Assembly (NCBI GenBank): GCA_023461275.1
Contig: JAEYMI010000052.1
Coordinates: forward strand, 1 to 64,000
Direction: 5' to 3'
Origin: Actinomycetes bacterium
GTDB taxonomy: Bacteria; Actinomycetota; Actinomycetes; Mycobacteriales; Mycobacteriaceae
DNA length: 64,000 nucleotides
Shown: in pieces, positions 9,279-18,378 of the stretch
Layout of the letters: every line of letters starts with the position of its first letter
Position numbering within the stretch: the first letter of the stretch is position 1
Notes under the pieces: model-generated
What the model was told of the DNA's origin: nothing
Databases searched by the model: none
The model's input: only the letters and a program-made list of their open reading frames with translations
Position numbers and translations under genes: made by a program

Positions 9279-9298
9279 CGGATCGCTTGAACGATCCG
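9279..9298. promoter_or_regulatory. inverted repeat in the divergent wzx / glycosyltransferase region
   Basis: CGGATCG-CTTGAA-CGATCCG has perfect 7-base arms. It lies between the flippase start (9239, minus) and the glycosyltransferase start (9381, plus). It could be an operator or a leader hairpin in the flippase transcript. No confident -10/-35 pair was assigned. Confidence 0.4.
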
Positions 9299-9380
9299 GA
9301 TATCGCCCCCACGCCAATCCGGCATTTCGCCCTAGTATGCTCGCACTCGCTCCTGAAGCTGAGTATAGGAGATCTCCCGT

Positions 9381-10454
9381 ATGCGACGAGTGTTCATCGC
9401 GCTCACCCACACCCTCGACACCTCCGAGTGGAAGCGTCGACATGAGATGGGTGAAGTGCCGGACTCATCCCCGTACGGCCTTCATCGCCTTTGCCAGCAT
9501 GAACTCGATGTCACCTTCTCACATCCGGGCACAAGATTTCCACAACTGCGGGCCTTGGCGGTACCTCGACTGCACTCCCAGACATCAGATATAGAAGTGA
9601 GCCACGTCGCAGAAAACTGGCGACAGATGCGTTCGTCACATACCGATGCGGTGTTCTGTTATGACGAGCGCACCGGCCTCCCGGCGATGGCCCTGCCCGA
9701 TCGCAAGATCGCGCCGGTGATCTCCGGTGTCGCCTGGCTTCGACGAGCGTCCGCCGACGCCCGACTGCGCTGGCTCGCCCGCCGCGGCCTGCCCCGCGCG
9801 GACGCGTTGTTCACCCAGTGCGCTCCGATGGTCGACGTCATCGCCGGCGAATGGTCGGTGCCCAGCTCACGCGTGCACTACATCCCGCTGGGCATCGACA
9901 CTGATTTCTATGCACACCAACCACTTCCGGACCCCGCCGACGATCCGGTGGTCGTCAGCGCAGGCGAAGATCCGTTCCGCGATCACGAGTTGCTGATCAC
10001 CGCAGTCGAAATGACGCGGGCGAAGTACTCGACGCGACTCGAACTGGCCACCGGGCTGCCCGTCTCGGCGTCCGGCGACTGGGCAACGGTCTACACCGAG
10101 CGGATGAACGGCCGCATGCGCGATCTGTATCGACGGTCGACGCTGGTGGCGATCGCACTGAAGCCGACGCTGACCGGGTCGGGACTCACTGTCGTCCTCG
10201 AGGCCATGGCCAGCGGCCGACCGGTGGTGGTGACCGACAACCCCGGCGTTGCCGAGTACGTTGAGCACGGTCGTACCGGATTGCTGGTGCCGCCCGGGGA
10301 CCCGAGGGCATTCGCCGACGCCATCGAATCCCTGCTCGCGGACCGTGATCGCACCGTGGAGATGGGCGAAAATGCAGCTAAGGTGGCTCGAGAAAGCCTG
10401 ACGTCATCCGATATGAGCCGTGAATTTGCCAGACTGATCCACGATGTGAGCTAA
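9381..10454 (+). CDS. family 4 glycosyltransferase
   Basis: The 357-residue protein starts at an ATG with AGGAGA upstream. Its N-terminal half has the unusual opening RRVFIALTHTLDTSEWKRRH; the C-terminal half has the donor-site motif GSGLTVVLEAMASGRPVV followed by NPGVAEYVEHGRTGLLVP, standard for GT4. The 9.4-16 kb plus-strand genes (this one, Wzz-like, polymerase, GNAT-aminotransferase) run in one direction. A 106-base gap with palindromes separates it from the Wzz-like gene, so that gene may have its own promoter. Confidence 0.82.
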   Translation: MRRVFIALTHTLDTSEWKRRHEMGEVPDSSPYGLHRLCQHELDVTFSHPGTRFPQLRALAVPRLHSQTSDIEVSHVAENWRQMRSSHTDAVFCYDERTGLPAMALPDRKIAPVISGVAWLRRASADARLRWLARRGLPRADALFTQCAPMVDVIAGEWSVPSSRVHYIPLGIDTDFYAHQPLPDPADDPVVVSAGEDPFRDHELLITAVEMTRAKYSTRLELATGLPVSASGDWATVYTERMNGRMRDLYRRSTLVAIALKPTLTGSGLTVVLEAMASGRPVVVTDNPGVAEYVEHGRTGLLVPPGDPRAFADAIESLLADRDRTVEMGENAAKVARESLTSSDMSREFARLIHDVS

Positions 10455-10460
10455 CTGGAT

Positions 10461-10511
10461 TTCGTATACGAATCGCACGTAATCCACTCATTCATCTACA
10501 CTCACGTGTAG
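10461..10511 (+). promoter_or_regulatory. palindromes upstream of the Wzz-like gene
   Basis: A perfect 12-base palindrome, TTCGTATACGAA, occupies 10461-10472. It is followed by a second inverted repeat with 6-base arms (CTACAC-TCAC-GTGTAG, 10496-10511). Both lie between the glycosyltransferase stop and the GTG at 10560. The first looks like a repressor operator and the second like an operator or leader hairpin; the regulator is unknown. Confidence 0.45.
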
Positions 10512-10559
10512 CGCATCCGTCTGGGGGAGGCGGACGCATCCGGCTATTGGGGGGATCTA

Positions 10560-12566
10560 GTGCCGTTTGGAGAATTGCGGGGACGACCACGTGCCACCGC
10601 GGCTGCCATCGCAGTCCTCGTCTTGTTCGGCGTGCTCGGTGGCCTGTTCGGGATGTCTCAGGTCAAGACGGAGTATCAGTCCGAGGCAGTGATCATGATG
10701 CTGCCTCCAGGGGCGGGCAACAAGGACGCCAGGATGAACCCGTTCATCAACCTGGACAACAACATGGTGCAGCTCGCGCTCGCGATGACCACCGCTCTGA
10801 ACTCCGCCCAAACCGAAAGCGACCTCAACCCGATCGATCCCGCGGTCACCGCGATGGAGGCCGAAACGGTCAAGACCACCGGTGCCAGCGCAGGTGCCGG
10901 TGACACCGTCCAGGTCCGCCTGTCCGCCACCGCCGACAACGGCGACGCCGCAAAGTACATGACACAGCGGCTCATCGACTACTCGGCCAGAGTCCTGCGT
11001 CGGATGCAGGATGCGGCCGGTGTTCGCGGACCGGTGCTGGCCGACATCGTCGTGGTGGTCCCCCCCACCGCGCCCGAACCGGCAACATCGTCGGCGCTGC
11101 GTTCGATCGTCTCGATGGCGCTTCTGGGAATCATTGTGGCAGCGGCCATCATCGGCGCCATTCTCGGTGTGCTGCAGCTGCGTTCGCGATCACGCGGCAC
11201 GCGCAACAAACGTGATCCCGGCACGCCGAAGCCCGGCGCGCCCGCACCGAGGCCTACCAAGCGGGACGCGGAGACATCTCACATAAACGACGACGATCGT
11301 GCAATGCGGTCCGAATACGATGCGACACCATCGAACTCGGGCTTTGCCGGTTCTTCGGGGTTCTCGGACAACTCGAGTTTCTCGGATAGCTCGGGCTGGT
11401 CCAACCACACGTCTGAAATCGTCCCGCCCGCACCAACACCGCCCGCAACGGCCGCACCGGCACCGCCCGCAACCGCGCTGCCCACAAACTCGGCGCCCGA
11501 GGCCGGCCGGCAAACCGCCGGGCAGGCCTTCCGCAACGGCTACGAGCACAGCGATCAGGCACGCAGTCGCGCCGAGATCCGCACCGACACAGACGATCTC
11601 CCGGCGGTCCGGCCGTCGGTGGTGAAGCGGACCACCGGATCGACGCCATTCTTCCGCGGCTCCGACGACCTCCGCAACGGCCGGGCCGCGAGTACCCCGA
11701 TCATCCATCGCCACGTCGCACCGATCCCGTTCACCGACGACGAGCTCGCCAGCGCCGACGACACCGCCACCACGGTCAACCACGTCGTATCCGGTTCTGG
11801 AACAACGACTTCGGGGACGTCCGCTGCGGCCCCGGTTATCGACGAATCGGACGTCGACGACGACACCGCCTCGGCCGCAGCCGAATCGACCACGGTGATC
11901 GACACCGAGAAGAGCAGCGAGGAGCAGAGCAGCGCCGATCAGATCGACGAGGCGCAAAGCAATGCCACTGCGGCTGACGACGTGTCCGATCGTGCCGAGG
12001 TCGATGAATCCGACTCTGCCGAATCCGATCTCCCCGCATCCGATCTCGCCGAGTCCGATGACGCGGAGTCCGCCGTCGACGAGTCCATCGCCGAGGAGTC
12101 CTCGGAGCCGGAGGGCGCCGACGTCGACGACAGCGCCGCATCCGATGACACCGACGACTCGGACGAGCAGGCAGTGGAATCGACCACGGACACTTCGGAT
12201 TCCGAGGTCGAGGCCGACGCCGACCTGACCGAAACGGATGACGCCGACGAGGCCGAGGCTGAGGCTGAGGCAGCCGACGAGTACGACGCGGCAGACGACG
12301 CCGACGATGACACCCCGGCCGACGATCTCGTCGACGACGACGCTGACCGGTCAGACGAGGCAGCCCAGTCCGACGACGAGGCGCAACCCGAGGATGCGGC
12401 CGAGTCGTCCGACGACAGCTCCGATTCCGAAGCCGAGACCCGGCCGTTGCCGCTCGGCGGCGCCGGTACCGCCGGCGAGAAGAAGCCCACCACCGAGCAT
12501 CAGCGCAATCGACGGCGAATGGCCCAGTCCTCGGTGTTCACGACGGCGACCGTCGGCCGACGATGA
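10560..12566 (+). CDS. Wzz-like chain-length protein with a ~465-residue acidic tail
   Basis: The 668-residue protein has two membrane helices (~14-35 and ~178-203) flanking an extracytoplasmic domain that starts QVKTEYQSEAVIMM, the Wzz/YveK layout. After helix 2 comes a basic stretch, then Ser/Pro/Ala-rich sequence, then about 220 residues dominated by Asp, Glu, Ser, Ala and Thr (roughly 11.76-12.43 kb), and a basic end (NRRRMAQSSVFTTATVGRR). There is no kinase domain. By topology the tail should be cytoplasmic and unfolded. The GTG follows GGGGGG by 5 bases. The stop overlaps the polymerase start (ATGA). The role in chain-length control is inferred; the tail's function is unknown. Confidence 0.75.
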   Translation: MPFGELRGRPRATAAAIAVLVLFGVLGGLFGMSQVKTEYQSEAVIMMLPPGAGNKDARMNPFINLDNNMVQLALAMTTALNSAQTESDLNPIDPAVTAMEAETVKTTGASAGAGDTVQVRLSATADNGDAAKYMTQRLIDYSARVLRRMQDAAGVRGPVLADIVVVVPPTAPEPATSSALRSIVSMALLGIIVAAAIIGAILGVLQLRSRSRGTRNKRDPGTPKPGAPAPRPTKRDAETSHINDDDRAMRSEYDATPSNSGFAGSSGFSDNSSFSDSSGWSNHTSEIVPPAPTPPATAAPAPPATALPTNSAPEAGRQTAGQAFRNGYEHSDQARSRAEIRTDTDDLPAVRPSVVKRTTGSTPFFRGSDDLRNGRAASTPIIHRHVAPIPFTDDELASADDTATTVNHVVSGSGTTTSGTSAAAPVIDESDVDDDTASAAAESTTVIDTEKSSEEQSSADQIDEAQSNATAADDVSDRAEVDESDSAESDLPASDLAESDDAESAVDESIAEESSEPEGADVDDSAASDDTDDSDEQAVESTTDTSDSEVEADADLTETDDADEAEAEAEAADEYDAADDADDDTPADDLVDDDADRSDEAAQSDDEAQPEDAAESSDDSSDSEAETRPLPLGGAGTAGEKKPTTEHQRNRRRMAQSSVFTTATVGRR

Positions 12567-13906
12567 CCGTCCTCACCGAGGCCCGCGACACACTCGGTCG
12601 CGAGCTCCGGCAGATCTCCATCACGAGGCCAACGACGTGGGCCTTTCCGTTGGCCTTGATGGCCGCGGCACTGTTGTCGATGCGGCAGAGCTTCACCGTG
12701 CGAGCCACGCACGGTCTGACGCCGCTGCAGTTCACCATCATGGCGGGCGTCGGCATCATCGCGGTCCTGGTGGCCCTCGGCATCTGCCAGTTGTCGACGC
12801 CGCCGGCCGGCCCGACCGCCGCCATCGTCACCGGCTTCGTCATCATCCTCGCCACCTACGCCGCGGCCGCCACCCGCGGTATGACCGCCGACGAGTGCGT
12901 CGGTGCTGATCGGGTGTTGCTGATCCAGGTCATGCTCGTCGGCGCGTTTCTGCTCGTCACGACCATCGTGCGAACACCTCGCGCGGTGGTGCTCATCCTG
13001 CGGGGCCTGGTGGCCGGTGCAACGGTGAGCGCGATGTTCGCACTGGTACAAACCGCCACCGGACAAGACCTGGCGCCGATGTTCCGAATCCCGGTGCTAC
13101 TCAAGGCAGATGTCACGGTACTGGTCACCGATCTGTTCCGGGCCGGCGTCGTCCGCCCGCAGGGATCGGCCGGGCACCCGCTGGAGTTGAGCGCGGTGCT
13201 GACCGCTGTTGTCCCACTCGGACTGGCCGTCACGCTCTACTCGCGCAAGCGCGGCGAACGCTGGTGGCTCTGGGCCGGCGCCACCAGCATCATCACTCTG
13301 GCGGCGCTGTCCACGGTGTCGCGGTCGGCCGTCGTCGGCATCATCGTGGTCGCGGCGATCCTGGCGGTGTTCTCCCCGATCAAGCGGACCATGATCGGGG
13401 TCGGGGCGGTGCTCGCCGGAGTGCTGATCGCCCTCGCCTTCAACGTCCCGATCCTCAACCGGCTTGCCGCGGTGATTTCCGGTGGCTCCCAGGATGGTTC
13501 GCTGGAGTCGCGGGGCTTCGGCGTGAACTACGTGGCCACCCATCTCTCCGATCATCTGTGGTTCGGTCAGGGCCCGGGCACCTACGATCTGATGCGACAG
13601 CCGGTGCTGGACAACGAATACCTGACCCGCCTCATCGAGGGCGGACTGCTGGGGCTTCTCGCCTTCTGCCTCATTCTCGGTACCGGCCTCGTCGCGGGTC
13701 TGACCGCGACGATCCGGGCCGCCCGCGCGCGTCATCGCCTGGCCACCGATCTGGCCGCATGCGTGACCGCCTCACTCGCGGTGATCGCCATCACCGCAAC
13801 CGTTCTCGACGTATCCGGGTTCGCGCAGATCTCCAGCCTGATGATGCTGCTGATCCCGCTTGCGGTCGTCCTGACGCGAGAGGATGCTGATGTTGAACAA
13901 CTCTGA
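12563..13906 (+). CDS. O-antigen ligase/polymerase family protein (Wzy or WaaL type, copy 1)
   Basis: The 447-residue protein has about 11-12 membrane helices and a large extracytoplasmic loop before the region GQGPGTYDLMRQPVLDNEYL, where the family's conserved HN-type motif normally lies. STVSRSAVVGIIVVA fits the conserved SRS segment of the Wzy_C domain. It acts at the outer face of the membrane to polymerise or transfer lipid-linked glycan. Its start overlaps the Wzz-like stop by four bases, so the two are translationally coupled, as expected for a polymerase and its length regulator. Confidence 0.8.
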   Translation: MTVLTEARDTLGRELRQISITRPTTWAFPLALMAAALLSMRQSFTVRATHGLTPLQFTIMAGVGIIAVLVALGICQLSTPPAGPTAAIVTGFVIILATYAAAATRGMTADECVGADRVLLIQVMLVGAFLLVTTIVRTPRAVVLILRGLVAGATVSAMFALVQTATGQDLAPMFRIPVLLKADVTVLVTDLFRAGVVRPQGSAGHPLELSAVLTAVVPLGLAVTLYSRKRGERWWLWAGATSIITLAALSTVSRSAVVGIIVVAAILAVFSPIKRTMIGVGAVLAGVLIALAFNVPILNRLAAVISGGSQDGSLESRGFGVNYVATHLSDHLWFGQGPGTYDLMRQPVLDNEYLTRLIEGGLLGLLAFCLILGTGLVAGLTATIRAARARHRLATDLAACVTASLAVIAITATVLDVSGFAQISSLMMLLIPLAVVLTREDADVEQL

Positions 13907-16067
13907 CACCGTCAACGATGTCTCATTGGCCTTGCGCCGCACCCAAAGTCGATTGCGTGAACTCCGTCGACGCAGTCGCGATGCGCGACGACACCCACTC
14001 CCGGATGTGCTGGCCGAGTGGGAGATGAACGGACACAACCTGGAGCTGCGCGCCCCGAGGTACACCGACTTCGACGGCTGGCGGTCCGCACGGCTGCGCA
14101 ATCAGAAGCAGATCGAGCCCTTCTGGGACGTGCAGGAGCGCAGCTGGAGCGAACGTCACAGTCTCGGTGATTTCGTCGACTTCATCCGGGAGTCAGAACG
14201 TGCCCGCCGCCACCACACCGCTCTGTACAACCTCGTCATCCATGACGGCGTCGTCATCGGTGAGATGAGCCTGCCCTGGATTCACGAGGACAGCCGCAGC
14301 GCCGAGGTCAGCGTTTGGATGGACGAGGCCCACAAGGGACGCGACGAACGGGATTCGGCGTTTGCCGCGCTCACCGACTTCGCCTTCCACGGGCTCGACC
14401 TCGTGCGACTCAGCGCCCCTGTGGCGGTGAACAATCCGCGCGCGGCCCGCGCCATCAACCGGATGGGTTTCACCCTCGAAGGCACCATGCGGTTCTGGGC
14501 GAGCGCAGAAGATCAACGAACCGACTTCCAGCTGTGGTCACTGATTCGTCCGCAGGACAACGGCGTCAACTCCGACGACGCCGAGTGCAACAGGTCAGAA
14601 TCCCTTGGGGCGCAAGCAATCGGGTCTCACTCAATCGGGACACACACCCAGGGCCTCACCCACGCCGCCCGCACCGACGGCTCGGTGGATGTACCGGGTT
14701 CGGCTGCGGATGGTTCGGTGACCACCGATTCCGCGACCAACCACGGCTTCGACCGATCGATCCGGGCGCAGGCCCGTCTGCACGATCTGGTGCCCGGTGG
14801 CGCGCACACCTACGCGCGCGGCGAAGACCAGTACCCCGATGGCATGGCGCCGGTGATCGAGCGCGGATTGGGTTCTCGCGTCTGGGATCTCGACGGCAAC
14901 TGCTACGTCGAATACGGCTCGGGCCTGCGTGCGGTGACTCTCGGGCACGCCTTCGAACCCGTGGTTCGAGCGGTCACCGAGGCCATCTCCGACGGCAACA
15001 GCTTCAGCCGACCATCGCGGATGGAACTGCTCGCCGCCGAGGACTTCCTGCGAACGGTACCGACCGCGGACATGGTGAAGTTCGCCAAGAACGGCTCCGA
15101 CGCCACCACCGCGGCGATCCGCCTGGCCCGATCGGTCACCGGTCGCACCACCATCGCCATGTGTCAGCAGCCGTTCTTCTCCGTCGACGACTGGTTCATC
15201 GGCACCACCGCGATGAACGGCGGCACCCGGGCTGCGCCATCGGTCTCGTTCCCGTACAACGACATCGAGGCACTACGACAAGTCCTGAGCGGCAACGACA
15301 TCGCCGCGGTGATCATGGAGGCGGCCACCGGCACCGCCGAACCCGAACCCGGTTATCTGCAGGCCGTCCGCGACCTGTGCACCGAGCATTCGACCATCCT
15401 CATCTTCGACGAGATGATCACCGGATTCCGTTGGGCCGCCGCAGGTGCCCAATCGGTGTACGGGGTCACACCCGATCTCTCGTGCTGGGGCAAGGCGCTG
15501 GGCAACGGATTTCCGATCTCGGCGCTGGCCGGTCGTCGCGACATCATGGAGGCCGGCGGCCTGCGTGCCACCGGTGACCGGGTGTTCCTGATGTCGACCA
15601 CCCACGGCCCCGAATCCGGCTCACTCGCCGCGATGCGCGCCGTCATCGACACCTATCGGACGTCGGATCCGGTTGCCGCGATGGAGGCTTCGGGCCGGCT
15701 GCTGATGTCCGGGATCAACTCCGCCGCACGCGATCACGGCATCTCCGACCACCTCTACGTGACCGGCCGGCCGTCGTGTCTGGTGTTCATCACCAAGGAC
15801 GCCGACGGCAATCCGTCGCAGGAGTTCCGCACGCTGACCATGAGCGGCCTGATCTCACGCGGGGTGCTCGGCCAGTCACTGGTCAACAGTGCCGCGCACA
15901 CCGCGGTCGACGTCGAGCAGACCATCGACGCGTTCGTCGCGGTCATGCCCTACTACCGCAAGGCACTTGAGGGTGGCTCGGCGCTGCCGTACTTCTCGGG
16001 CCGCCCGGTCACCCCGGCGATCCGGCGCACCGCGGCACCCCGCACGCCGTACTCGCCGCCGCACTGA
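13890..16067 (+). CDS. GNAT acetyltransferase fused to class III (GSA-type) aminotransferase
   Basis: The 725-residue fusion starts at the ATG at 13890, 6 bases after GAGAGG; an ATG at 13884 has no spacing. Residues ~48-220 are a RimJ-type GNAT domain (ELRAPRYTDFDGWRSAR, VNNPRAARAINRMGF). A Ser/Thr/Gly-rich linker (~220-285) follows. Residues ~285-690 form a class III PLP aminotransferase close to glutamate-1-semialdehyde aminomutases: IFDEMITGF with cofactor Asp507, and WGKALGNGFPI with PLP Lys535. Such enzymes in glycan loci often make amino sugars or amino-acid decorations; here transamination followed by N-acylation is inferred. The start overlaps the polymerase gene by 17 bases. Confidence 0.82.
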   Translation: MLNNSDTVNDVSLALRRTQSRLRELRRRSRDARRHPLPDVLAEWEMNGHNLELRAPRYTDFDGWRSARLRNQKQIEPFWDVQERSWSERHSLGDFVDFIRESERARRHHTALYNLVIHDGVVIGEMSLPWIHEDSRSAEVSVWMDEAHKGRDERDSAFAALTDFAFHGLDLVRLSAPVAVNNPRAARAINRMGFTLEGTMRFWASAEDQRTDFQLWSLIRPQDNGVNSDDAECNRSESLGAQAIGSHSIGTHTQGLTHAARTDGSVDVPGSAADGSVTTDSATNHGFDRSIRAQARLHDLVPGGAHTYARGEDQYPDGMAPVIERGLGSRVWDLDGNCYVEYGSGLRAVTLGHAFEPVVRAVTEAISDGNSFSRPSRMELLAAEDFLRTVPTADMVKFAKNGSDATTAAIRLARSVTGRTTIAMCQQPFFSVDDWFIGTTAMNGGTRAAPSVSFPYNDIEALRQVLSGNDIAAVIMEAATGTAEPEPGYLQAVRDLCTEHSTILIFDEMITGFRWAAAGAQSVYGVTPDLSCWGKALGNGFPISALAGRRDIMEAGGLRATGDRVFLMSTTHGPESGSLAAMRAVIDTYRTSDPVAAMEASGRLLMSGINSAARDHGISDHLYVTGRPSCLVFITKDADGNPSQEFRTLTMSGLISRGVLGQSLVNSAAHTAVDVEQTIDAFVAVMPYYRKALEGGSALPYFSGRPVTPAIRRTAAPRTPYSPPH

Positions 16068-16090
16068 GCTGTTCGACGTCGGGGTCACCG

Positions 16091-16183
16091 GGGTCTCGAT
16101 ACACCCCTCGGGGCACTCGACCAGCATCACACGCCGATCGAGTAGCACCCCCGAGCGAAGCGAGCGGGAGCGTATCGAGATCC
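16091..16183. repeat. palindromic intergenic element (family R1, copy 1)
   Basis: Outer arms GGTCTCGATAC and GTATCGAGATCC are nearly perfect inverted copies, and an inner GAGCGAAGCGAGC forms a small hairpin. A related copy is at 26698-26749. Both lie between genes. It resembles REP/MITE-like elements; no transposase accompanies it. Confidence 0.65.
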
Positions 16184-16203
16184 ATTGACCCCCAACGCAG
16201 AAC

Positions 16204-16236
16204 GAGTGCCGCCGAACCTTGCGGGTCGGGGCACTC
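16204..16236. terminator. hairpin between convergent genes
   Basis: GAGTGCC and GGCACTC form a 7-base outer stem, and CCGAACC/GGGTCGG an inner stem around TTGC. It lies between the GNAT-aminotransferase (plus) and the WecG-type gene (minus), so it could end both transcripts. There is no U tract. Confidence 0.5.
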
Positions 16237-16260
16237 GATCAGCGGTAAATCAGCGAACGA

Positions 16261-17073
16261 TCAGGCGGCGATGTCGACCTTGCTGCGTTCGAGGGCACGC
16301 ACCTGCTTCTTCTTGGTCAGCGCAACGCCGAGGGAGAAGTAGGCGAAGTATCCGGACGCGAGCACGTACCTGGTGGCCATCTTGCGCGGCTCGGTCACCA
16401 GGCGGTGCAGCCACTCGGTGTTGGTCTTCTGCATCGCGAGCGGAGCGCGGGTCTTGTAGCCGGCCGCGTACTCGATGCCGCTGCCGACGCACAGGATCGC
16501 TCCCGGGTAGCCGGCGCGGACCAGCCGGTTGGCCACGATCTCCTGCTTGGGAACACCGAGCCCGATGAACGCAATGTTGGTGCCGCTGCGCATGATTCGG
16601 GCCACCAGGGCGTCGACACCTTCAGCGGTGGCGACCTCGCGCGGCGGCGCGGGCTCGTAGCGGTTGATACGACGGGTGGGCATGTCGTACTTGCGTGCCA
16701 CTCGCTCGGCGGACCGTCCCGCACCACCGACGTACATCACCGGAATACGGGCGCTGTGCGCCTTCTTCGAGATGGTGATCACCAGGTCGGAGCCGGTGAC
16801 CCGGGCCACCTTCTGGCCGCACACCGCGCCGGTGAGCGCGGCCACCGGCCACCCGTCGGGCGGGCAGATGTCGGCGTGGACGTAGGCGTCCCGGAGTTCG
16901 GTCGTGTTGCGAGATTGCCAGAGCTGCACAATGTTCGGGGTCACAACCAGCTGCGTGCGCCGCATCCGTGCTGCCTCGATAATGCTGTCCTCGGTCCGTT
17001 CCTGACTGATCGGACTGACTTTGATGACCCCGAGCGACACCATCTCGCTCGAGGCCGACGCTTGGTCGACCAC
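16261..17073 (-). CDS. WecG/TagA/CpsF-family glycosyltransferase
   Basis: The protein has about 270 residues from a GTG at 17073, 7 bases after GGGGGG; ATG 17088 and TTG 17094 are upstream alternatives. Family marks are VVTPNIVQLWQ (the Asn-binding helix), ADICPPDGWPV (the conserved D-x-DG region), TGSDL, and FIGLGVPKQEI. Members transfer N-acetylmannosamine or related sugars to polyprenyl-diphosphate-linked acceptors (GT26) at the inner membrane face. It is alone on its strand, with divergent-free space of 120 bases to the next gene. The sugar used here is unknown. Confidence 0.85.
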   Translation of the reverse strand: MVDQASASSEMVSLGVIKVSPISQERTEDSIIEAARMRRTQLVVTPNIVQLWQSRNTTELRDAYVHADICPPDGWPVAALTGAVCGQKVARVTGSDLVITISKKAHSARIPVMYVGGAGRSAERVARKYDMPTRRINRYEPAPPREVATAEGVDALVARIMRSGTNIAFIGLGVPKQEIVANRLVRAGYPGAILCVGSGIEYAAGYKTRAPLAMQKTNTEWLHRLVTEPRKMATRYVLASGYFAYFSLGVALTKKKQVRALERSKVDIAA

Positions 17074-17215
17074 TTGAATTCCCCCCATGTGCAACTACTA
17101 TCCACACATCTTCATATCTGATGTGCAATGTGCGATCTCGTAGAAAGTCCCCCGACTTGAAATCGCTACCTAATCAATACCACGTGCCCGAGCCAGAAAC
17201 CAGGTGACAGTCGCC

Positions 17216-18364
17216 TCAATCTGCATGCGCGCGAACAGGACTGCTCGCCACCCGCAGATCGTCGCCGACCGGCGGCGCACCCAGGTTCGGTCCGTCGACG
17301 TACCAGCGTCCCTCGAGCTGCGGAAACCGTCCGTGGACCTCGCGCAACAAGTCGGGAACCGTCAGCAACACCCGGTCCGGCGAGGCGATCAGCAGCTGGT
17401 CCGGTGAGATGATCGGGATGTTGGTGCCGGGCATCCGGCGTCCCTTCTTCCCCGGCGCCGCATCGGCCACCGCCCGGATCATCGAGCTGTTGACCCCGGC
17501 GCGGTAGAACAGCGCCACCGCACGCGAGGCCGCGCCGTAGGCGTACACCTTGCGGCCACAGCCCGCCTCGCTCTGCAGCCAAGCGATCAGACCCGACGCG
17601 GCGTGGTCGGCCGCGGTCTGCAATGACGCCACCCGCGACGGTTCGATCCACTCCTCCTCGGCCTCGAGGATGCTGCGGATTCGGTTGTCCGCCTGATGCT
17701 CACCATGTACCGCCGCCACCAGCACGGTGCCCCCGTACAGGTTGTAGCGCCACGCGGTGACCGCGCTCATCCCCGCCGCGGCGAGCAGGCCCATCACCGA
17801 CTTCATCGAGTAGTAGGCGAAGTGTCCGTGCCGCAACGCGTTCCACTGACTCTGCGCGACGATCGTGGCCAGCGAATGGAACTGCAGGAGCAGCACACCC
17901 TCCGGCGCGGTCGCCGCGGCACGCTCGGCGAACGCCGCCTTCTGGTCGGCCTCGTGCATGATGCCGAACGAATCCAGCACGACGTCGGCGGTGGCGTCGG
18001 TGGGCCGCGCCGGACGCAGACCGTAGGTCCGGGTGAACGGAATCCACGTCCCACCGTGTGGGCTGCCGAACTCCCGGACGGTACTGCCACGCAACCAGCC
18101 GGCCTGCGCGACCTGCGAGACGGCCAGTTCGGCCTGATCCCGCAACGCCATCGGCTCCATGCCACGCGGCTCGTCGCCAACGGTGTCATCCTCGGCCAAC
18201 TGCGCCAGCCCGCACGTGCGGCACATGTTCATCACCAGCGGATGGATCGCGTCGCCGCTCTCGATCGGCTCGTGGGCCAGCGGAAACGAGTCCGCCGCCG
18301 GCACACTGCCCAAATCGAGTACCCGCTCGAGGTGGCTACTCTCACACCCTCGACAAGTGTTCAT
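17216..18364 (-). CDS. SAM-dependent sugar methyltransferase-like protein, possibly degenerate
   Basis: The 382-residue protein has the three-part plan of NDP-sugar C-methyltransferases: an N-terminal zinc site (CRGCESS at 3-10 and CRTCGLAQL near 48-56), a central domain, and a C-terminal substrate domain (GRKVYAYGAASRAVALF). In the central domain the SAM-binding glycine motif is weak: VREFGSPHGGTWIPF replaces the VVEIGSNDGxLL seen in the other copy at 21489. QFHSLATIVAQSQWNALRHGHFAYYS matches the EHxxY region only loosely. It may therefore be altered or inactive. Its ATG lies 14 bases from the divergent epimerase start. Confidence 0.65.
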   Translation of the reverse strand: MNTCRGCESSHLERVLDLGSVPAADSFPLAHEPIESGDAIHPLVMNMCRTCGLAQLAEDDTVGDEPRGMEPMALRDQAELAVSQVAQAGWLRGSTVREFGSPHGGTWIPFTRTYGLRPARPTDATADVVLDSFGIMHEADQKAAFAERAAATAPEGVLLLQFHSLATIVAQSQWNALRHGHFAYYSMKSVMGLLAAAGMSAVTAWRYNLYGGTVLVAAVHGEHQADNRIRSILEAEEEWIEPSRVASLQTAADHAASGLIAWLQSEAGCGRKVYAYGAASRAVALFYRAGVNSSMIRAVADAAPGKKGRRMPGTNIPIISPDQLLIASPDRVLLTVPDLLREVHGRFPQLEGRWYVDGPNLGAPPVGDDLRVASSPVRAHAD

Positions 18365-18378
18365 GCCACCATGTCCCC

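Noticed and set aside
11190..12493. Minus-strand Ser/Arg-rich frames across the acidic tail
   Set aside because: They mirror the repetitive codons of the Wzz-like tail and have no independent support.
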